Origin: Tridacna crocea
Taxonomy: Eukaryota > Mollusca > Bivalvia > Cardiida > Cardiidae
DNA: 64,000 nucleotides
Direction of reading: 5' to 3'
Assembly: GCA_943736015.1 (NCBI GenBank)
Contig: OX031068.1
Span: 24,622,296-24,686,295 of the forward strand
The position numbers and the translations under genes were made by a program. Within the stretch, counting starts at the first letter, position 1, and the number at the start of each line of letters is the position of its first letter. Shown one piece after another: positions 1 through 10,527 of the stretch. Below the pieces are notes generated by a model, which was not told where the DNA came from, did no database searches, and saw only the letters and a program-made list of their open reading frames with translations.

Positions 1-170
1 AACAAACTTAAAGTGACTCAAAAATTGAAATTTGTTTTATGAAGGTTAGAAAACATTGTGAGAAAAGTAGAAAATGCTGGTTTCTAGCATTTTCTCCTTT
101 TCTCCCAAGGTTTTTAGAGGGCTTCTTTTCCAGGGTTGTGAAAACCAGGGATTGCTCTGGAAACAGTTAA
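1..170 (+). mobile_element. TTAA-MITE (A), cut by window start
   Basis: Only the right two thirds are present: a weakened hairpin (AAAATGCTGGTTTCTAGCAT) and the right end GGAAACAGTTAA. Confidence 0.75.
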
Positions 171-476
171 CTTATCAGATGTACTGTTACTTTCAAACTT
201 ACAAAATTCTTAAGAATATCCATTGGTGCATTATACTAAGCATGTCATCTCATAGATATAGATCCTTATGATCCATTTATTTAAGAGCAGCCTGAATTCT
301 GATGTAGAATGGTCCTTTGGCATTCCAACAATTAACCTATTGCCTAAAGTTTCCACCCAGATCATTCACACAGGCTGTCCTGGGTCGTCGATACTTTTGG
401 CAGATTCATTAAAAATCCCTTTTCACAGAGCTTGGATTATATGTATTTTATATGCATATAACTTTCTATTTTACAG
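171..476 (+). other. Intron sequence with no recognised feature
   Basis: I see nothing beyond the acceptor for the exon at 477; the open frame running into that exon is intronic. Confidence 0.5.
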
Positions 477-542
477 ATGATTGGAAACTGGAGTTTAGGT
501 ACTATTATTTACTTTGGGATCATAACTACTGTCTCTATAAAG
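477..542 (+). CDS. P4-ATPase (phospholipid flippase) exon, helix M8
   Basis: This is an internal exon of 66 bp, phase 0 at both ends, between acceptor ctattttacag and donor gtaagc. It encodes 22 residues starting MIGNWSLGTIIYFG; the initial Met is not a start codon. The G-N-W-x-x-G-T block followed by a hydrophobic helix ending in V-S-I-K is typical of the eighth membrane helix of P4-ATPases, which move aminophospholipids to the cytosolic leaflet. The next exon continues with LAL, matching the family's K-L-A-L junction. The catalytic core (phosphorylated Asp, nucleotide-binding domain) must lie upstream of the window. The subfamily (ATP8, ATP10 or ATP11 type) is not decided. Family identity rests on the joined protein of this and the next two exons, compared from memory. 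Confidence 0.72.
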
Positions 543-831
543 GTAAGCGTAACATTTAGTAGAACTTATCCTTACATAACATTGTTTGTAAAAATTCTGC
601 TAAGCCGACACACTTTCCACCTGTTCAGATCTCAATCAAAGTGCAGTCTGATCTTGTACCTACATTGTAAGATACAGTGAGGCTTTGTCTTGTAAATTTG
701 AAAAGGCATTATTTTGGTTTTAAGTAGTGGCTGGAAATTTTCATGTTATGTATTGAATAGGTTAACTTTTTACCAGACTGCACAACAGTGGGCATGTCCG
801 AAATGAAAGCTTTTATAGACAACATATCGTT

Positions 832-900
832 GGTGTGTTTCCAAAACTTCGTAACTACAGCTTGTAACAAGTTGTAGTTACAAGGTTTTGGAAGTACACC
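832..900. repeat. Foldback palindrome within a degenerate MITE region
   Basis: GGTGTGTTTCCAAAAC...GTAACTACA is mirrored by TGTAGTTAC...GTTTTGGAAGTACACC with a short loop. The surrounding 758-1076 holds weak TTAA-MITE remnants (TTAACTTTTTACCAGAC at left, GTGGTAAAGGGTTTA at right). Confidence 0.75.
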
Positions 901-1299
901 GATGATATTGGATTGCTTACAAATGATATAATGTATTTTTGTATCTTTGTTTGAATAGAAAATATTGTTTTTAGAGGAGAAACTGCTGTTTACAAGCATC
1001 TTTTCCTTTTCTCACAACATTTTCAAATGCTTCTTAAGTGGTAATAAGAGACAGGGAAGTGTGGTAAAGGGTTTACTTTCAAAGCTTTGGATTGTTATCA
1101 GGACATCCTAATTTTATTTGTGCTGATGTTACCAGTTTCATGGCATGTGACTAGGCAAGGCTCAGGAAAGCCCCAGACTAGATCAAATGAAACCAAGAAG
1201 AAATGTGAATTAGTGAGCTGTTACAATATGACTGCAATACTGTCGAAAAGTGACAGAAATGTAGACTTGCCCAAATGGAAAGCTTAAAAAGAGGACAAA

Positions 1300-1457
1300 T
1301 CAATTAAACATTGCCAAAATGATGAAATTAATCTTGATAAAGTGGAAAATATTGTTGTAAAAAGAGAAAATTCTGGTTACCAGCATTTTGTCTTTTTCCA
1401 ACAGTTTCAAAAGTTTTCTTTCTCAGGGTTGTTTGAATTCTGGATTATAAGGGTTAA
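1300..1457 (+). mobile_element. TTAA-MITE (A), degenerate
   Basis: It has a recognisable hairpin (AATTCTGGTTACCAGCATTT) and right end ATTATAAGGGTTAA. Confidence 0.65.
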
Positions 1458-1544
1458 ACAAAATTGAATAGTCTTTTAAAACAAAATGAGAAAGTTATGA
1501 ACCACTTTGTATTATTATACCTCTTACAACAATGTTAGGGTGAT

Positions 1545-1570
1545 TGTGTGTGTGTGTGTGGGGGGGGGGG
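1545..1570 (+). repeat. (TG)n-(G)n microsatellite
   Basis: A short TG repeat runs straight into ten G. Confidence 0.9.
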
Positions 1571-1837
1571 TCTGTCAGTCTATCCATAATAGAGGCAACT
1601 CTATGTCCTCCAATTAAGCTGAATTTTAAATGATAACCTTCCAGTTTTGAGAACTTGTACATCAATTTTTTATTATAGAAGGTGGACTGTGGCAGGAGTT
1701 GTGGCCCTTTGAATTTTTTCCTGATCCAATCACAAGGGGACTATGGTGTGGGAGGGAGGTATTTATCAGCCTGCAACAATTTAACTTTGGGCCACACATA
1801 CTTAGTTGTAATGATCCTACTGGAATTAAATTTTGAA

Positions 1838-1920
1838 AACATAATGGGATACTAGTGACCAACATTTTCTCCATTTCCCACCATGTGCTTACCCTTTCAA
1901 CCAAATTTTGCATCATTTCT
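1838..1920. mobile_element. TTAA-MITE hairpin remnant
   Basis: GAAAACATAATGGGA and ACCAACATTTTCTCC resemble one arm and part of the other; the ends are gone. Confidence 0.45.
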
Positions 1921-2274
1921 ATCATATTTTATTTGTCAACTGCAATTGACCTTACTGTAAACGTGAGTTTTGCACGCCCCCTTTAGTAACCTACTATATT
2001 GGTTGTCAAGCCTGACAAGCTAACCAGAAATTGTGTCAGACTTTTTTGTTTGCATGAGGCCCAATGCTGTATTTTCATTGGCAGACAAGACGTTGGTAGA
2101 CCTGTCAATCAAAATCTGCAGAAAGGTCAATTAATTTCAATTTGGTTGCTTCTAAAATTTTGTTGTTTGGTAAAAAGACTGGAATGAAACCAACAGAAAT
2201 ATTCATATTAGAAATACAATCTGCTGAATAGCAATTTCATAGTTGTTTTCATTTACATTGTTTCAGATAATCTG

Positions 2275-2335
2275 ACAGTGTAGATCAAAGACCAGGCTGC
2301 ATGTTGTGTACAGCCTGATGTTGATCTACGCTGGC
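2275..2335. repeat. GTAGATCAAAGA-type short palindrome
   Basis: GTGTAGATCAAAGACCAGGC is mirrored by GCCTGATGTTGATCTACGC. This is one of about eleven copies of a 55-75 bp foldback in the window. Confidence 0.8.
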
Positions 2336-2365
2336 GGCAAAGGCAAATTTGGTTGTGAAAGGAGC

Positions 2366-2593
2366 TTAACCCTTTCCCAAACAAGCCCTTGTTTTTACGT
2401 GTCTGCAGTACAAGTCTTTGGAAAACACTGTGGGAAAAGGAGATATTGCTCGTAACAAGCAATTTCTCCTTTTCCCACAGAGTTTTCTACCCGTTTGGAC
2501 AACTTTCTGCCATTTTTGTCAAATCTGAAATTGTCGTCTGCAAACTCTTTGGGTTTGGAAGAGTCTAGAATTTGTCGTTTGGGTAAGGGCTAA
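2366..2593 (-). mobile_element. TTAA-MITE (B), 228 bp
   Basis: It has CCCTTTCCCAAAC ends and an AGATATTGCTCGTAACAAGC centre. The right border is CTAA instead of TTAA. It ends 35 bp before the exon at 2629. Confidence 0.88.
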
Positions 2594-2628
2594 AGGGTAA
2601 AGTTTGATTTCCTCTCCTATATTTTCAG

Positions 2629-2735
2629 TTGGCCCTTATTAGTTATTACTGGTCTGCGGCCACATGGATAGGTTTCCTGTTTACTGCAGTCACTTTTTTG
2701 GTGGGAACCTTCCTATACAACTTTGTCCGATGGCC
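2629..2735 (+). CDS. P4-ATPase exon, helix M9
   Basis: This 107-bp exon lies between a pyrimidine-rich acceptor (cctatattttcag) and donor gtgagt. It enters in phase 0 and leaves with two bases (CC) that complete CCG with the first base of the next exon. It encodes LALISYYWSAATWIG followed by a hydrophobic helix and F-V-R-W-P. In P4-ATPases the L-A-L...Y/W-W stretch is the loop between M8 and M9, and the helix here corresponds to M9. The usual W-G-S in this helix is replaced by I-G-F, so the protein is a somewhat diverged member. A B-type TTAA-MITE ends 35 bp upstream of this exon. Confidence 0.75.
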
Positions 2736-2758
2736 GTGAGTATCTTCTTCAGACCTTA

Positions 2759-2992
2759 TTAACCCTTTATCAGGCAAAACTGACTTTTAGCCACCCTTAG
2801 GAAGAAGCTTTTCAAAAACATTGTAGGATAATGAGAAAACTCTGGTAACTGGCATTTTCTCTTTTTCCAACAATGTTTTCTAACCTTTCAGAGACAAGTC
2901 CTGTTATTTCATACACATGAAGATCATTTCCTTTGGAAATACTTTGGATTTCAAAAAGTCAAAAATGTTGCTGCAATGGAGGAAAGGGTTAA
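2759..2992 (-). mobile_element. TTAA-MITE (A), 234 bp
   Basis: Both TTAA borders are intact (TTAACCCTTTATCAGGC and GGAAAGGGTTAA); the hairpin is diverged. Confidence 0.85.
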
Positions 2993-2995
2993 GTG

Positions 2996-3630
2996 GTTAC
3001 CACACAAGTTCAAGACAGAAACATACTGAAAACATTTTCTGAAAACATTGTCTGAAAAGGAGAAAATGATGGTACTTAGTATTCCATTTTGTTGAGATAT
3101 TTCAACCGGGAGATATTATTAGATTATGATGTTTGAAATTTTTATTCACATAGGAAAATTGTAGATATCAGTTTTTGAAACTTTAACTCCTTACGAGTTG
3201 ACAGGATATTAGACTATGCTAAAGTCTTAGCATTTTAAGAATGTGGCAAAAATTGAACTTAATTTTTGGAAGACTAGAAAAGATTGTGAAAATGTTGTGG
3301 GAAAAAGAAAAGAAATGACGGTACCTACATAGCCAATATGTTGAGATGTCTTTAGATCATAATAGATGTACATGTATTTGAAATCTATATTCATACAGGG
3401 ATAATGGTCATTTCCATTGTTTGGAAGTTGAATTCTTAAACAGATGACAACATTTAAGGCTATTCTAAAGTCGAAGCATTTGCAGACGACCAAAAAATGT
3501 GACTCAAATTTTGAAATTTAAAACATAGAAGAGGAGAAAATGCTGTTTGTCAGCAGACTGTCCTTTTCCAACAATTTTTTTCTCCCCTTTCAAAGCCAAA
3601 TCCTACCATGTGAGCAATATATGGTTATTA
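2996..3630. mobile_element. Cluster of decayed TTAA-MITE pieces
   Basis: Arms (GAAAAGGAGAAAATG, GTGGGAAAAAGAAAAG) and ends (AGCATTTGCAGACGAC) occur in broken order in at least three fragments. Confidence 0.5.
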
Positions 3631-3631
3631 T

Positions 3632-3765
3632 CCCCAGCCGTAGGCAGAGGGATATAGTTTTAGCGTTGTCAGTCGTTCCTTCTGTCTGTCCGTCCGTCCT
3701 GGTGAATATCTCCAGTACCATTGGACTGAATTTTATGAAACTTTATACATGTGCACAATAACCCA
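3632..3765 (+). repeat. Fragment of a GTCTGTCCGTCCGTC-type repeat
   Basis: ATCCCCAGCCGTAGGCAG, then CTGTCTGTCCGTCCGTCC and a GAATATCTCCAGTACCATTG segment. It resembles in layout the element copies at 24049 and 30288. Confidence 0.45.
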
Positions 3766-3932
3766 TTCTGCCAAGACGCATATTGTCAATGAAATGCTGT
3801 CCCTTGTAAAAAAGGAGCTTAATGTATAATTTCATCATGGACCAATAACAAAAAGGCCACAATCATGTACATGCAAATTACAATACATCTAACATGTTTG
3901 TATCAAAAAAGGTCTTTTTTGGCAGGGAATAT

Positions 3933-4193
3933 GGAGTGCAACACACGAAAAGGTGCATTCGGACATTTGCGTAAAGTGTCGTCTCGGATTAGCCTGCGCA
4001 ATCCGCGCAGGCTAATCCGAGACGGCACTTTACGACTACATTAGATTTTGTGTTACAGTAGACTTGCGTAAAACAGAAAATCACATAAAATCGGAAAGTA
4101 TCGTTTCGGATTAGCCTGTGCGGAATGCACACGCTGATCAGAGACGACACTTTACGCAAATGTCAGAATGACCCTTTTCGCGTGTTGCACTCC
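3933..4193. mobile_element. GGAGTGCAACAC-ended MITE with nested palindromes
   Basis: Terminal inverted repeats GGAGTGCAACACACGAAAAG and its near-complement are bordered by ATAT on both sides. Inside, GCGTAAAGTGTCGTC leads into a long GATTAGCCTGCGC hairpin. I recall similar palindromes as abundant in bivalve genomes; there is no coding content. Confidence 0.85.
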
Positions 4194-4459
4194 ATATCAT
4201 TACAATGAAATTGCTTGTTGCCTACTTTATTTAACCTGACCCTATTCGTTATGCTGAGTATATAAGAGGAAATATAAATAAAACTGAAACTATTATTCAA
4301 GAGGGTATTCAGGAAACTATGTAATGTGCATGTAAGTAATGTAATTTGTGCGTACCATATAAGGTATTTCTGTGACCACTCGGGACATATAATGAAGGCA
4401 GCCCTATGCTTTGCTGAGGGTGAAAAAAGAATTTTTAAAAATCAAATCTGTCGGTATGA

Positions 4460-4595
4460 AAATAGAAAACATTGCTGAGAAAAGGAGAAAATGTTGGTTA
4501 CCGGCATTTTATCCTTTCCCCACTATGTTTTCAAAAGCTTTTCTCTTCAGGGTCATTAATACTTGGGATTGTGTTGTGAATACTAAATTGTAAAA
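4460..4595 (+). mobile_element. TTAA-MITE (A) abutting exon 4608-4779
   Basis: The hairpin (AATGTTGGTTACCGGCATTT) and right part (GGTCATTAATACTTGGGATT) are clear. The right terminal repeat has decayed into TACTAAATTG, 12-20 bp from the splice acceptor. Confidence 0.75.
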
Positions 4596-4607
4596 CTTGT
4601 ATTTAAG

Positions 4608-4779
4608 GAACTGGCTAATTGACACTGATGACTTGCTGTTTGACTTTAACACCATGCTGTCGACTGTCACATTCTGGCTGGCCGAGCTTGTGTTGATTGT
4701 TATGGCTCTTCTTCCCGACATAGTGTTCAAAGTGTGGCATGACAGCACACTGTATGGAACTATCGCAAAACAATTACAT
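4608..4779 (+). CDS. P4-ATPase exon, helix M10 and start of cytosolic tail
   Basis: This 172-bp exon runs from acceptor gtatttaag to donor gtaagtat. Its first G completes the Pro codon from the previous exon, then 57 codons follow and it ends in phase 0. A polar loop (NWLIDTDDLLFDF) leads into a hydrophobic helix containing FWLAELVLIVMALLPDIVFK. The F-W-L...A-L-L-P-D signature is the family's last membrane helix (M10), followed by basic cytosolic residues. This is the strongest single piece of evidence for a flippase. The acceptor lacks a clear pyrimidine tract and lies just downstream of MITE-derived sequence. Confidence 0.78.
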
Positions 4780-4856
4780 GTAAGTATGGTGGGATGACAG
4801 CCTGTCATGATCTGATTGAATCATCTGACTGGTTTTTGTGATATCTTTGCTTAAAT

Positions 4857-5184
4857 CTTTACTACTCAATAAGAAGACTAGACTTGGTCAAATTTAAAAG
4901 CATATGCAGAAGGGAAAATGAATGTGACCTAGATGAGAGGAACTGTCTTTGAGAGGACAAAAAGGCTTTGAAAACATTGAGGGAAAAGGAGAAAATGTTG
5001 GCTTCCAGCATTTTCTCCTTTTCCCACAATGCTTTCAAAAGCCCTTTATAGTGAAGTTTGTTAAAACATGGAATTATTTTGTGAAGGTATAAGGTTACCA
5101 GCATTTTCTCCTTTTCCTTCAATGTTTTCAAAAGGCTTCTTTCTCAGGGTCGTTAAAAGTCGGTATTGTGTAGTAAAGAGTTAA
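4857..5184 (+). mobile_element. Two fused TTAA-MITE (A) copies
   Basis: The left copy has a full hairpin (near 4975-5040). A second right half (ACCAGCATTTTCTCC...GTAGTAAAGAGTTAA) follows. Its final TTAA is shared with the next element. Confidence 0.78.
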
Positions 5185-5405
5185 CCCTTTACCAGATGAC
5201 AAATTTAAGCCTTGTCCAAATTGAACGCATTTTCAGACAACAGTTCCAGTTTGCTCATCAAACAGTACAATGTTTTTAGATGAAGTAGAAACATTTTGGG
5301 AAATGGAGAAAATGCAGGTTACCGGCATTTTCTCCTTTTCCCAAAATGTTTTCAAAAGGCTTCTTTCCCAGGGTCGTTAAAATCGTCATTGTGTGGTTGG
5401 GTTAA
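5181..5405 (+). mobile_element. TTAA-MITE (A), 225 bp
   Basis: It has intact TTAA borders; the left one is the same TTAA that ends the previous copy. The hairpin centre is GCAGGTTACCGGC. Confidence 0.88.
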
Positions 5406-5494
5406 TTTTGTGATCTGCATATACTTGCAACATGGTTAGATCCTAGGTTGGTCTTGAACTCTAAATAAAGAAACAATAAATTCATAGTTTGTGG

Positions 5495-5722
5495 TTAACC
5501 CTTTCCCAAACAAGCCCTGGTTTTTACGTGTCTGCAGTAAAAGTCTTTTGAAAACATTGTGGGAAAAGGAGAAATTGCTTGTAACGAGCAATTTCTCCTT
5601 TTCCCACAATGTTTTTTATCCTTTTTGAGAATTTTCTGCCATATTCTCAAAATCAAAAATTGTCGTTTGCAAACTTCTTGAGTTTGGAAGAGTCCAAAAT
5701 TTTTCATTTAAGAAAGGTTTAA
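5495..5722 (-). mobile_element. TTAA-MITE (B), 228 bp
   Basis: It has the TTAACCCTTTCCCAAAC end and TTGCTTGTAACGAGCAA centre; the right end is decayed to AAGAAAGGTTTAA. Confidence 0.9.
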
Positions 5723-6097
5723 GAGGTAATGAGGTATGGTCATGGAGCAGAAAGGTATCATACACATTGAAGATTATTTTTGCCATTACATATCAAAGAT
5801 ATTTTTCTAACTTTATCCAAACTTTTTTAGAGTGATGAACAAGCGATGATAGTTTAGCTAGATAGACTTTTGAAGCATTATCAAAAAGTGTATTTTCCCA
5901 TTTTCTTTGACTATGTCAGCTGTATATCTTGCAGAATGATTTTTTTCTGGCAATAAATTACTGTTGCATTTATTTATATCAAAAGAGAAATTGCTTGCAA
6001 GCAATTTGTCCTTTTACCTCAATCATCTCACATGTACATGTATTTATAAATTTGATCGTGATTCCTATAAACTATCAGTATTGTCTATCGATGTTTT

Positions 6098-6326
6098 TTA
6101 ACTCTTTACCACACGACAAAATTTAAGACTAGTTAAAATTGAAAGCATTCACAGACGACAAACTAAATGTGAATCTAAAATTGAAATTTGATTTGGAAAG
6201 GGTTGAAAACATTGTGGGAAAAGCAGAAAATGCTGGTTACCAGCATTTTCTCCTTTTCCCACAATGTTTTCAAAAGGCTTCTTTCTCAGGGTCGTTAAAA
6301 GTCGGGATTGTGTGGTAAAGAGTTAA
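6098..6326 (+). mobile_element. TTAA-MITE (A), 229 bp
   Basis: Both TTAA borders are present with a near-perfect hairpin centred on GCTGGTTACCAGC. It is a good reference copy. Confidence 0.93.
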
Positions 6327-6346
6327 AGGCATCTGCTATTTATTCA

Positions 6347-6535
6347 GGTCTTTACCAAACTATTCTGATCATTGTGGGAAAAGGAAAAAAGCATCTAGGA
6401 GGCAGTATTTTTCCTTTTTCCACAATGTTTTCTACCTCTTCACAACCACAATTCCCCTTTATAACATAGAACATGTCATTTGCAAATGCTTTCAAATTGG
6501 AAAAGTGAAATTTGTTGTTTGGGAAATGATTAAGG
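6347..6535 (-). mobile_element. TTAA-MITE (A), shortened
   Basis: TCTTTACCAAACTATTC begins it and GGGAAATGATTAA ends it. The hairpin centre has changed to AAGCATCTAGGAGGC. Confidence 0.7.
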
Positions 6536-6861
6536 AGAAAAAGTATTAAGTAAAAAGTGACAATTCTGATCATATCAGATTTTTATATATCAACAGGAAG
6601 AAAAACAATGTTTGCTGCCACTTGCGGGCTTTTTCGAAGCCCACTGACCTGAGAGAATCTTTAAGTATGATCCCTCTAGATGTATCTTATAACATAACCC
6701 TTCCTCCTTGTATAGACATGCTTGAAGTTGAAAATATTGAAACAGGCAAAGAAACTGCTAATCATTTTGTAGCAGTTTTGAAATTAGAAACCCCTAAATA
6801 AAAGCTTATGAGGTGATGGGACAACTTTACTATATTTTCTGAAATGCATCGCTTGTGTCTT

Positions 6862-7080
6862 GACCCTTTACCGAACAATCCCATGCTATTATTAGTGTAC
6901 AAAAAGGCTTTTGAAAATATTGTAGCAAAAGAGGACAATGCTGAAAAACAACATTTTTACTTAACACATTAAATTGGGCACAGTTTTATGGACAATGCTT
7001 ACTATTTGAGCCATGTATGATTTTACATCTGCAAATGCTTTCAAGATGGACAAGTCTGAAATTCTGTCATCTAGTTGAGA
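6862..7080 (-). mobile_element. TTAA-MITE (A), decayed
   Basis: Left end GACCCTTTACCGAACAATCC; the right part keeps GCAAATGCTTTCAAGATGG and GTCATCTAGTTGA. Confidence 0.65.
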
Positions 7081-7399
7081 GTGAACTGCAGTTTATAATA
7101 TATCAAGTTTTATTTCATGCTTTCCGGTGGATATCGAGAAATAGCACTGAAAATATTTTTCAATCTTACACTGGTACCACCAGTGGAAATACCGGTTTTC
7201 ACGTTCTTGTTGCCTAGGTAAATTGCGCGTGCCTCACAGCCAGATGGGAAATATGACATAATGTTGTAATGCCTTGCTATGCGGGAGGGGTATACCATGG
7301 GGAATAACAGAAAATAACTGTACTGGAATTTGATAAAGCTCCTCCCAAAAAGAATTAAAAGCATCAAATAAATGGAATATTTGTTTTTTTCGGTGACAG

Positions 7400-7545
7400 A
7401 TTGAAATTTATTTCAACGAGTGAACACCATCAGTAATACTTTCACGAGTGGCACAGTGAAAAAATTAAGGTGTTCACGAGAAAAAACAAATACCACTGGA
7501 ATTTTCACTGGAAAAAACAAATATCCTCTATCAATTCAAGAAGCT
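7400..7545. repeat. GAACACCATCAGTAA-type repeat, degenerate copy
   Basis: GTGAACACCATCAGTAATAC, CACGAGTGGCACAGTG and ACAAATATCCTCTATCAATT match the order seen at 44527-44640. Confidence 0.6.
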
Positions 7546-7762
7546 CTTCTTGAAATGGTAAATCTAAGATCCGTTCTGTCATACTTCTTGCATCGGCTTT
7601 GGACAAACTCACCTTGAGATGACTACTTCGGTCTGGCTTTCTAATTTAAAATTGACAGGCTCATGAATTTCTCAAACCTCAGAGCATTTTAATTTTTCTT
7701 TTAAAAAAGGCTTTTAAGACATTAAGGAAAAGGGGAAAGTAATGATAATTGATGAGTAGGCA

Positions 7763-7830
7763 GTGCAGATCAAAGATCAGACTGCATAAATAAGTTGTTT
7801 GATCTTTGATCTACACTATCTGCTTTGCTG
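7763..7830. repeat. GTAGATCAAAGA-type palindrome
   Basis: Arms are GCAGATCAAAGATCAGAC and GATCTTTGATCTACAC. Confidence 0.8.
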
Positions 7831-7913
7831 GAACACCATAGACATAAGCAACCATGACTTTGGGCTTACTCTAATAAAGATGACTTGAGTCGTCTAGCAT
7901 CAGGTAGCAAATA

Positions 7914-7980
7914 ATGTAGATCGAAGATCAGACTACACATAAAATGTGCAGCCTGATCTTGATCTGCACTGTCTGCAAAA
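7914..7980. repeat. GTAGATCAAAGA-type palindrome
   Basis: TGTAGATCGAAGATCAGAC faces GCCTGATCTTGATCTGCAC. Confidence 0.8.
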
Positions 7981-7984
7981 GCTA

Positions 7985-8450
7985 CATAAGAGGCAAGGGT
8001 TGATCAGACAAGGTATTCAGATGTTGGCTTGCAAATTAGCTTAAATACACTATTCTATGGGACTATTGCTAATCTCTATATTAAGTTTTCTGCAGATCTC
8101 ATTTCTGTCTGTCAGTTGACTTTCATTTTGAAACAAAACTTTTGTCAAATAAACTTCTGTGCTAGAATGATAAGTTTGGCCCCATAACATATTTGACGAA
8201 AAAGAAATGCAGGGTAACCTTTCAAGATAGTTTAGAGGTGTATAACTTGATTAAAATTTCTAAATTATGATTTTATTTTTACCACTGATCAGTTTTCAAT
8301 ATTTTGACGAAATTTCATTTCAGTGTGGCCAAAAGGAAATTTTAACCATCTGATGTTGCAAGCATTTACCGATATTTTGACTCAACTGAATTCCATCCAT
8401 TTTAGTTTAGGTATCCTGCGTTTATTTTTCGTCCTAGTATAATACATGTA
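7985..8450. other. Unique-looking intron sequence
   Basis: I see nothing in it: no repeat, no convincing exon. Confidence 0.5.
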
Positions 8451-8452
8451 TA

Positions 8453-8870
8453 TTGGAATTGACTTGATCAATCAGCCAAGATCAGATTGGAATTGACTTG
8501 ACCGTTTAGCTGAGATCAGATTGGAATTGACTCTAAGTATTTAGCTGAGATCAGATTGGCATTGATCTGATCAATCAGCTGAGATCAGATTGGAATTGAC
8601 TTGACCATTTAGCTTAGATCAGATTGGAATTGATCTGATCAATCAGCTAAGATCAGATTGGAATTGACTTGACCGTTTAGCTGAGATCAGATTGGAATTG
8701 ACTCTAAGTATTTAGCTGAGATCAGATTGGCATTGATCTGATCAATCAGCTGAGATCAGATTGCAATTGACTTAACCATTTAGCTTAGATCAGATTGGAA
8801 TTGACTCAAATTATTCAGCTGAGATCAGATTGGAATTGATCTGATCAATTATCTGAGATCAGACTGAACT
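8453..8870 (+). repeat. 34-35 bp satellite, about 12 units, with higher-order period
   Basis: Units begin TTGGAATTGACTTGA and end AGCTGAGATCAGA. Variant units repeat in the same order with a five-unit period (about 171 bp): units 2-5 reappear as units 7-10. Confidence 0.92.
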
Positions 8871-8917
8871 TGACTAATCTTTTGTCATTAATTTCTTAGT
8901 CATGGTAATGGCTCAAA

Positions 8918-9100
8918 TACTTACCACATGGCAAAAGTTTAGACTTGCCAAAAATTGAAACTATGTGCAGATGACAACATGGCAAATAATGGGATTTGTA
9001 GATAAAGGGATAGAGGATGTCTTTGGAAAAGGAGAAAATGTTTTCAAAAGCTTTTTTTTTTCTGAGTTGTTTAAATCAGGATTGTGTGGTGAAGGGTTAA
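8918..9100 (+). mobile_element. TTAA-MITE (A) lacking one hairpin arm
   Basis: GGAAAAGGAGAAAATG passes straight into TTTTCAAAAGCTT, so one arm and the centre are deleted; the right end GTGAAGGGTTAA is kept. Confidence 0.7.
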
Positions 9101-9413
9101 CTTATTACTTCTCAACAAAATCTGTAGCAAATGACTTTGAAAGGTATTTGCATAAGGTAATGAGTTTCAATTGGAATATTTGATTCAAATTGTCAAGGGA
9201 ATTTTGCTTATCATTTTCCATGCTTTCAGAAAAAGCGAGGAAATTGAAGAGTTACTTTTCTTGAAATACTACTGTAATTATGTGTATGTCTGTTCAGTTA
9301 CCATTGTAATAAAAAAGTATGTATGAAAGAAAGAATGAATTTACAAGAATGAAAGACATGTTTGATTACATTATTGATTGATCAATTTGTTGTTCATTTG
9401 ATTGGCTGGTTGG

Positions 9414-9614
9414 TTAACCCTTTACCAAACAATACCAGCTTTTATGAGCTAGAGGAAAGGAGCCTTCTGAAAACATCGTGGGAAAAGGAGAAAATGCTGG
9501 CAACCAGCATTTTTTCCCTTTCCCATAATGTTTTCTGCTCTTCTAAATTCAAGTTTCAATTTTTGAGTCTGATTTATTTTGTCATCTGCAAATTGTTATT
9601 TGATAGAGAGTTAA
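9414..9614 (-). mobile_element. TTAA-MITE (A), 201 bp
   Basis: Both TTAA borders are present; the hairpin centre is GCTGGCAACCAGC. The right inner region is shortened. Confidence 0.85.
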
Positions 9615-9941
9615 GGGAGGGAAGACTGACTGCTGTTGGTTGGATTGAGAAAGTAAGGAAGGTGTCAATTATTGGTTGATCGTGGATGGATGTGATGGTG
9701 GATGATTCATAGATGAGCGGATGTAGGATTGACTGAAAGAATGAAACAAGAAAAAAACATAAGAAAAGTGATCTGTTGGGTTTTTGTAGTGTCACTGTCA
9801 CAAGCAAATGTCTTCATCTTTTCTGGTCTGCTCAGTTCAGTTACAAATAAATAGGATACAAAATAAGGCAATTTTGAGGCAACAGTAATTACCTTGACAC
9901 TCTATGATACAACAAACTTTTTCAAAGCATCTGTACACAAG

Positions 9942-10102
9942 TTAAATCTTGGTAATACGATGATTTCTGACTTTGATAGGATAGAACATACTGCGGGCAA
10001 AGGGGAAAATGCTGGTTACCAGCTTTTTGTCCTTTTCCCACAATGTTTTCTGTAGGCTTCTCTCTCAGGGTTGTTAAAAGTCAGGATTGTGTGGTAAAGA
10101 CT
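9942..10102 (+). mobile_element. TTAA-MITE (A), partial
   Basis: Hairpin GCTGGTTACCAGC and right end GATTGTGTGGTAAAG; the left end is eroded. Confidence 0.7.
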
Positions 10103-10275
10103 GAAACATTTATTTTGCATATTCATTGGTGAATTATATAGTAACAACGCAAGTTCTAGGAAAGAGTGTTTCATTTGGATTGGGTTAATCCCCATGTTTC
10201 AGAGCAGAAACTTTGTACTTGACAACAAGTTTACACACATTCAATTTGAAGAAAAAAAAATGCAGATGACAATTT

Positions 10276-10503
10276 TTAACTCTTTGCCAAATGACTAAAT
10301 GTTAGACTGGTCCAAACCGAAAGCACTTGCAGACGACAAATTAAACATAACTCAGAAATTGAAATTTGCTTCCAGCAGGGTTGAAAACATTGTGGGAAAA
10401 GAAGAAAATGCTGATTACCAGCATTTTGGCATTTGCCACTATGTTTTCAAAAGGCTTCTATCTCAGGGTTGTGAAAAACAGAGATTGTTTGGTAAAGGAT
10501 TAA
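10276..10503 (+). mobile_element. TTAA-MITE (A), 228 bp
   Basis: Both TTAA borders are intact. The right arm has a local change (GGCATTTGCC) not matched on the left. Confidence 0.9.
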
Positions 10504-10527
10504 TAGATCTTGAATGATAAGATTTCT

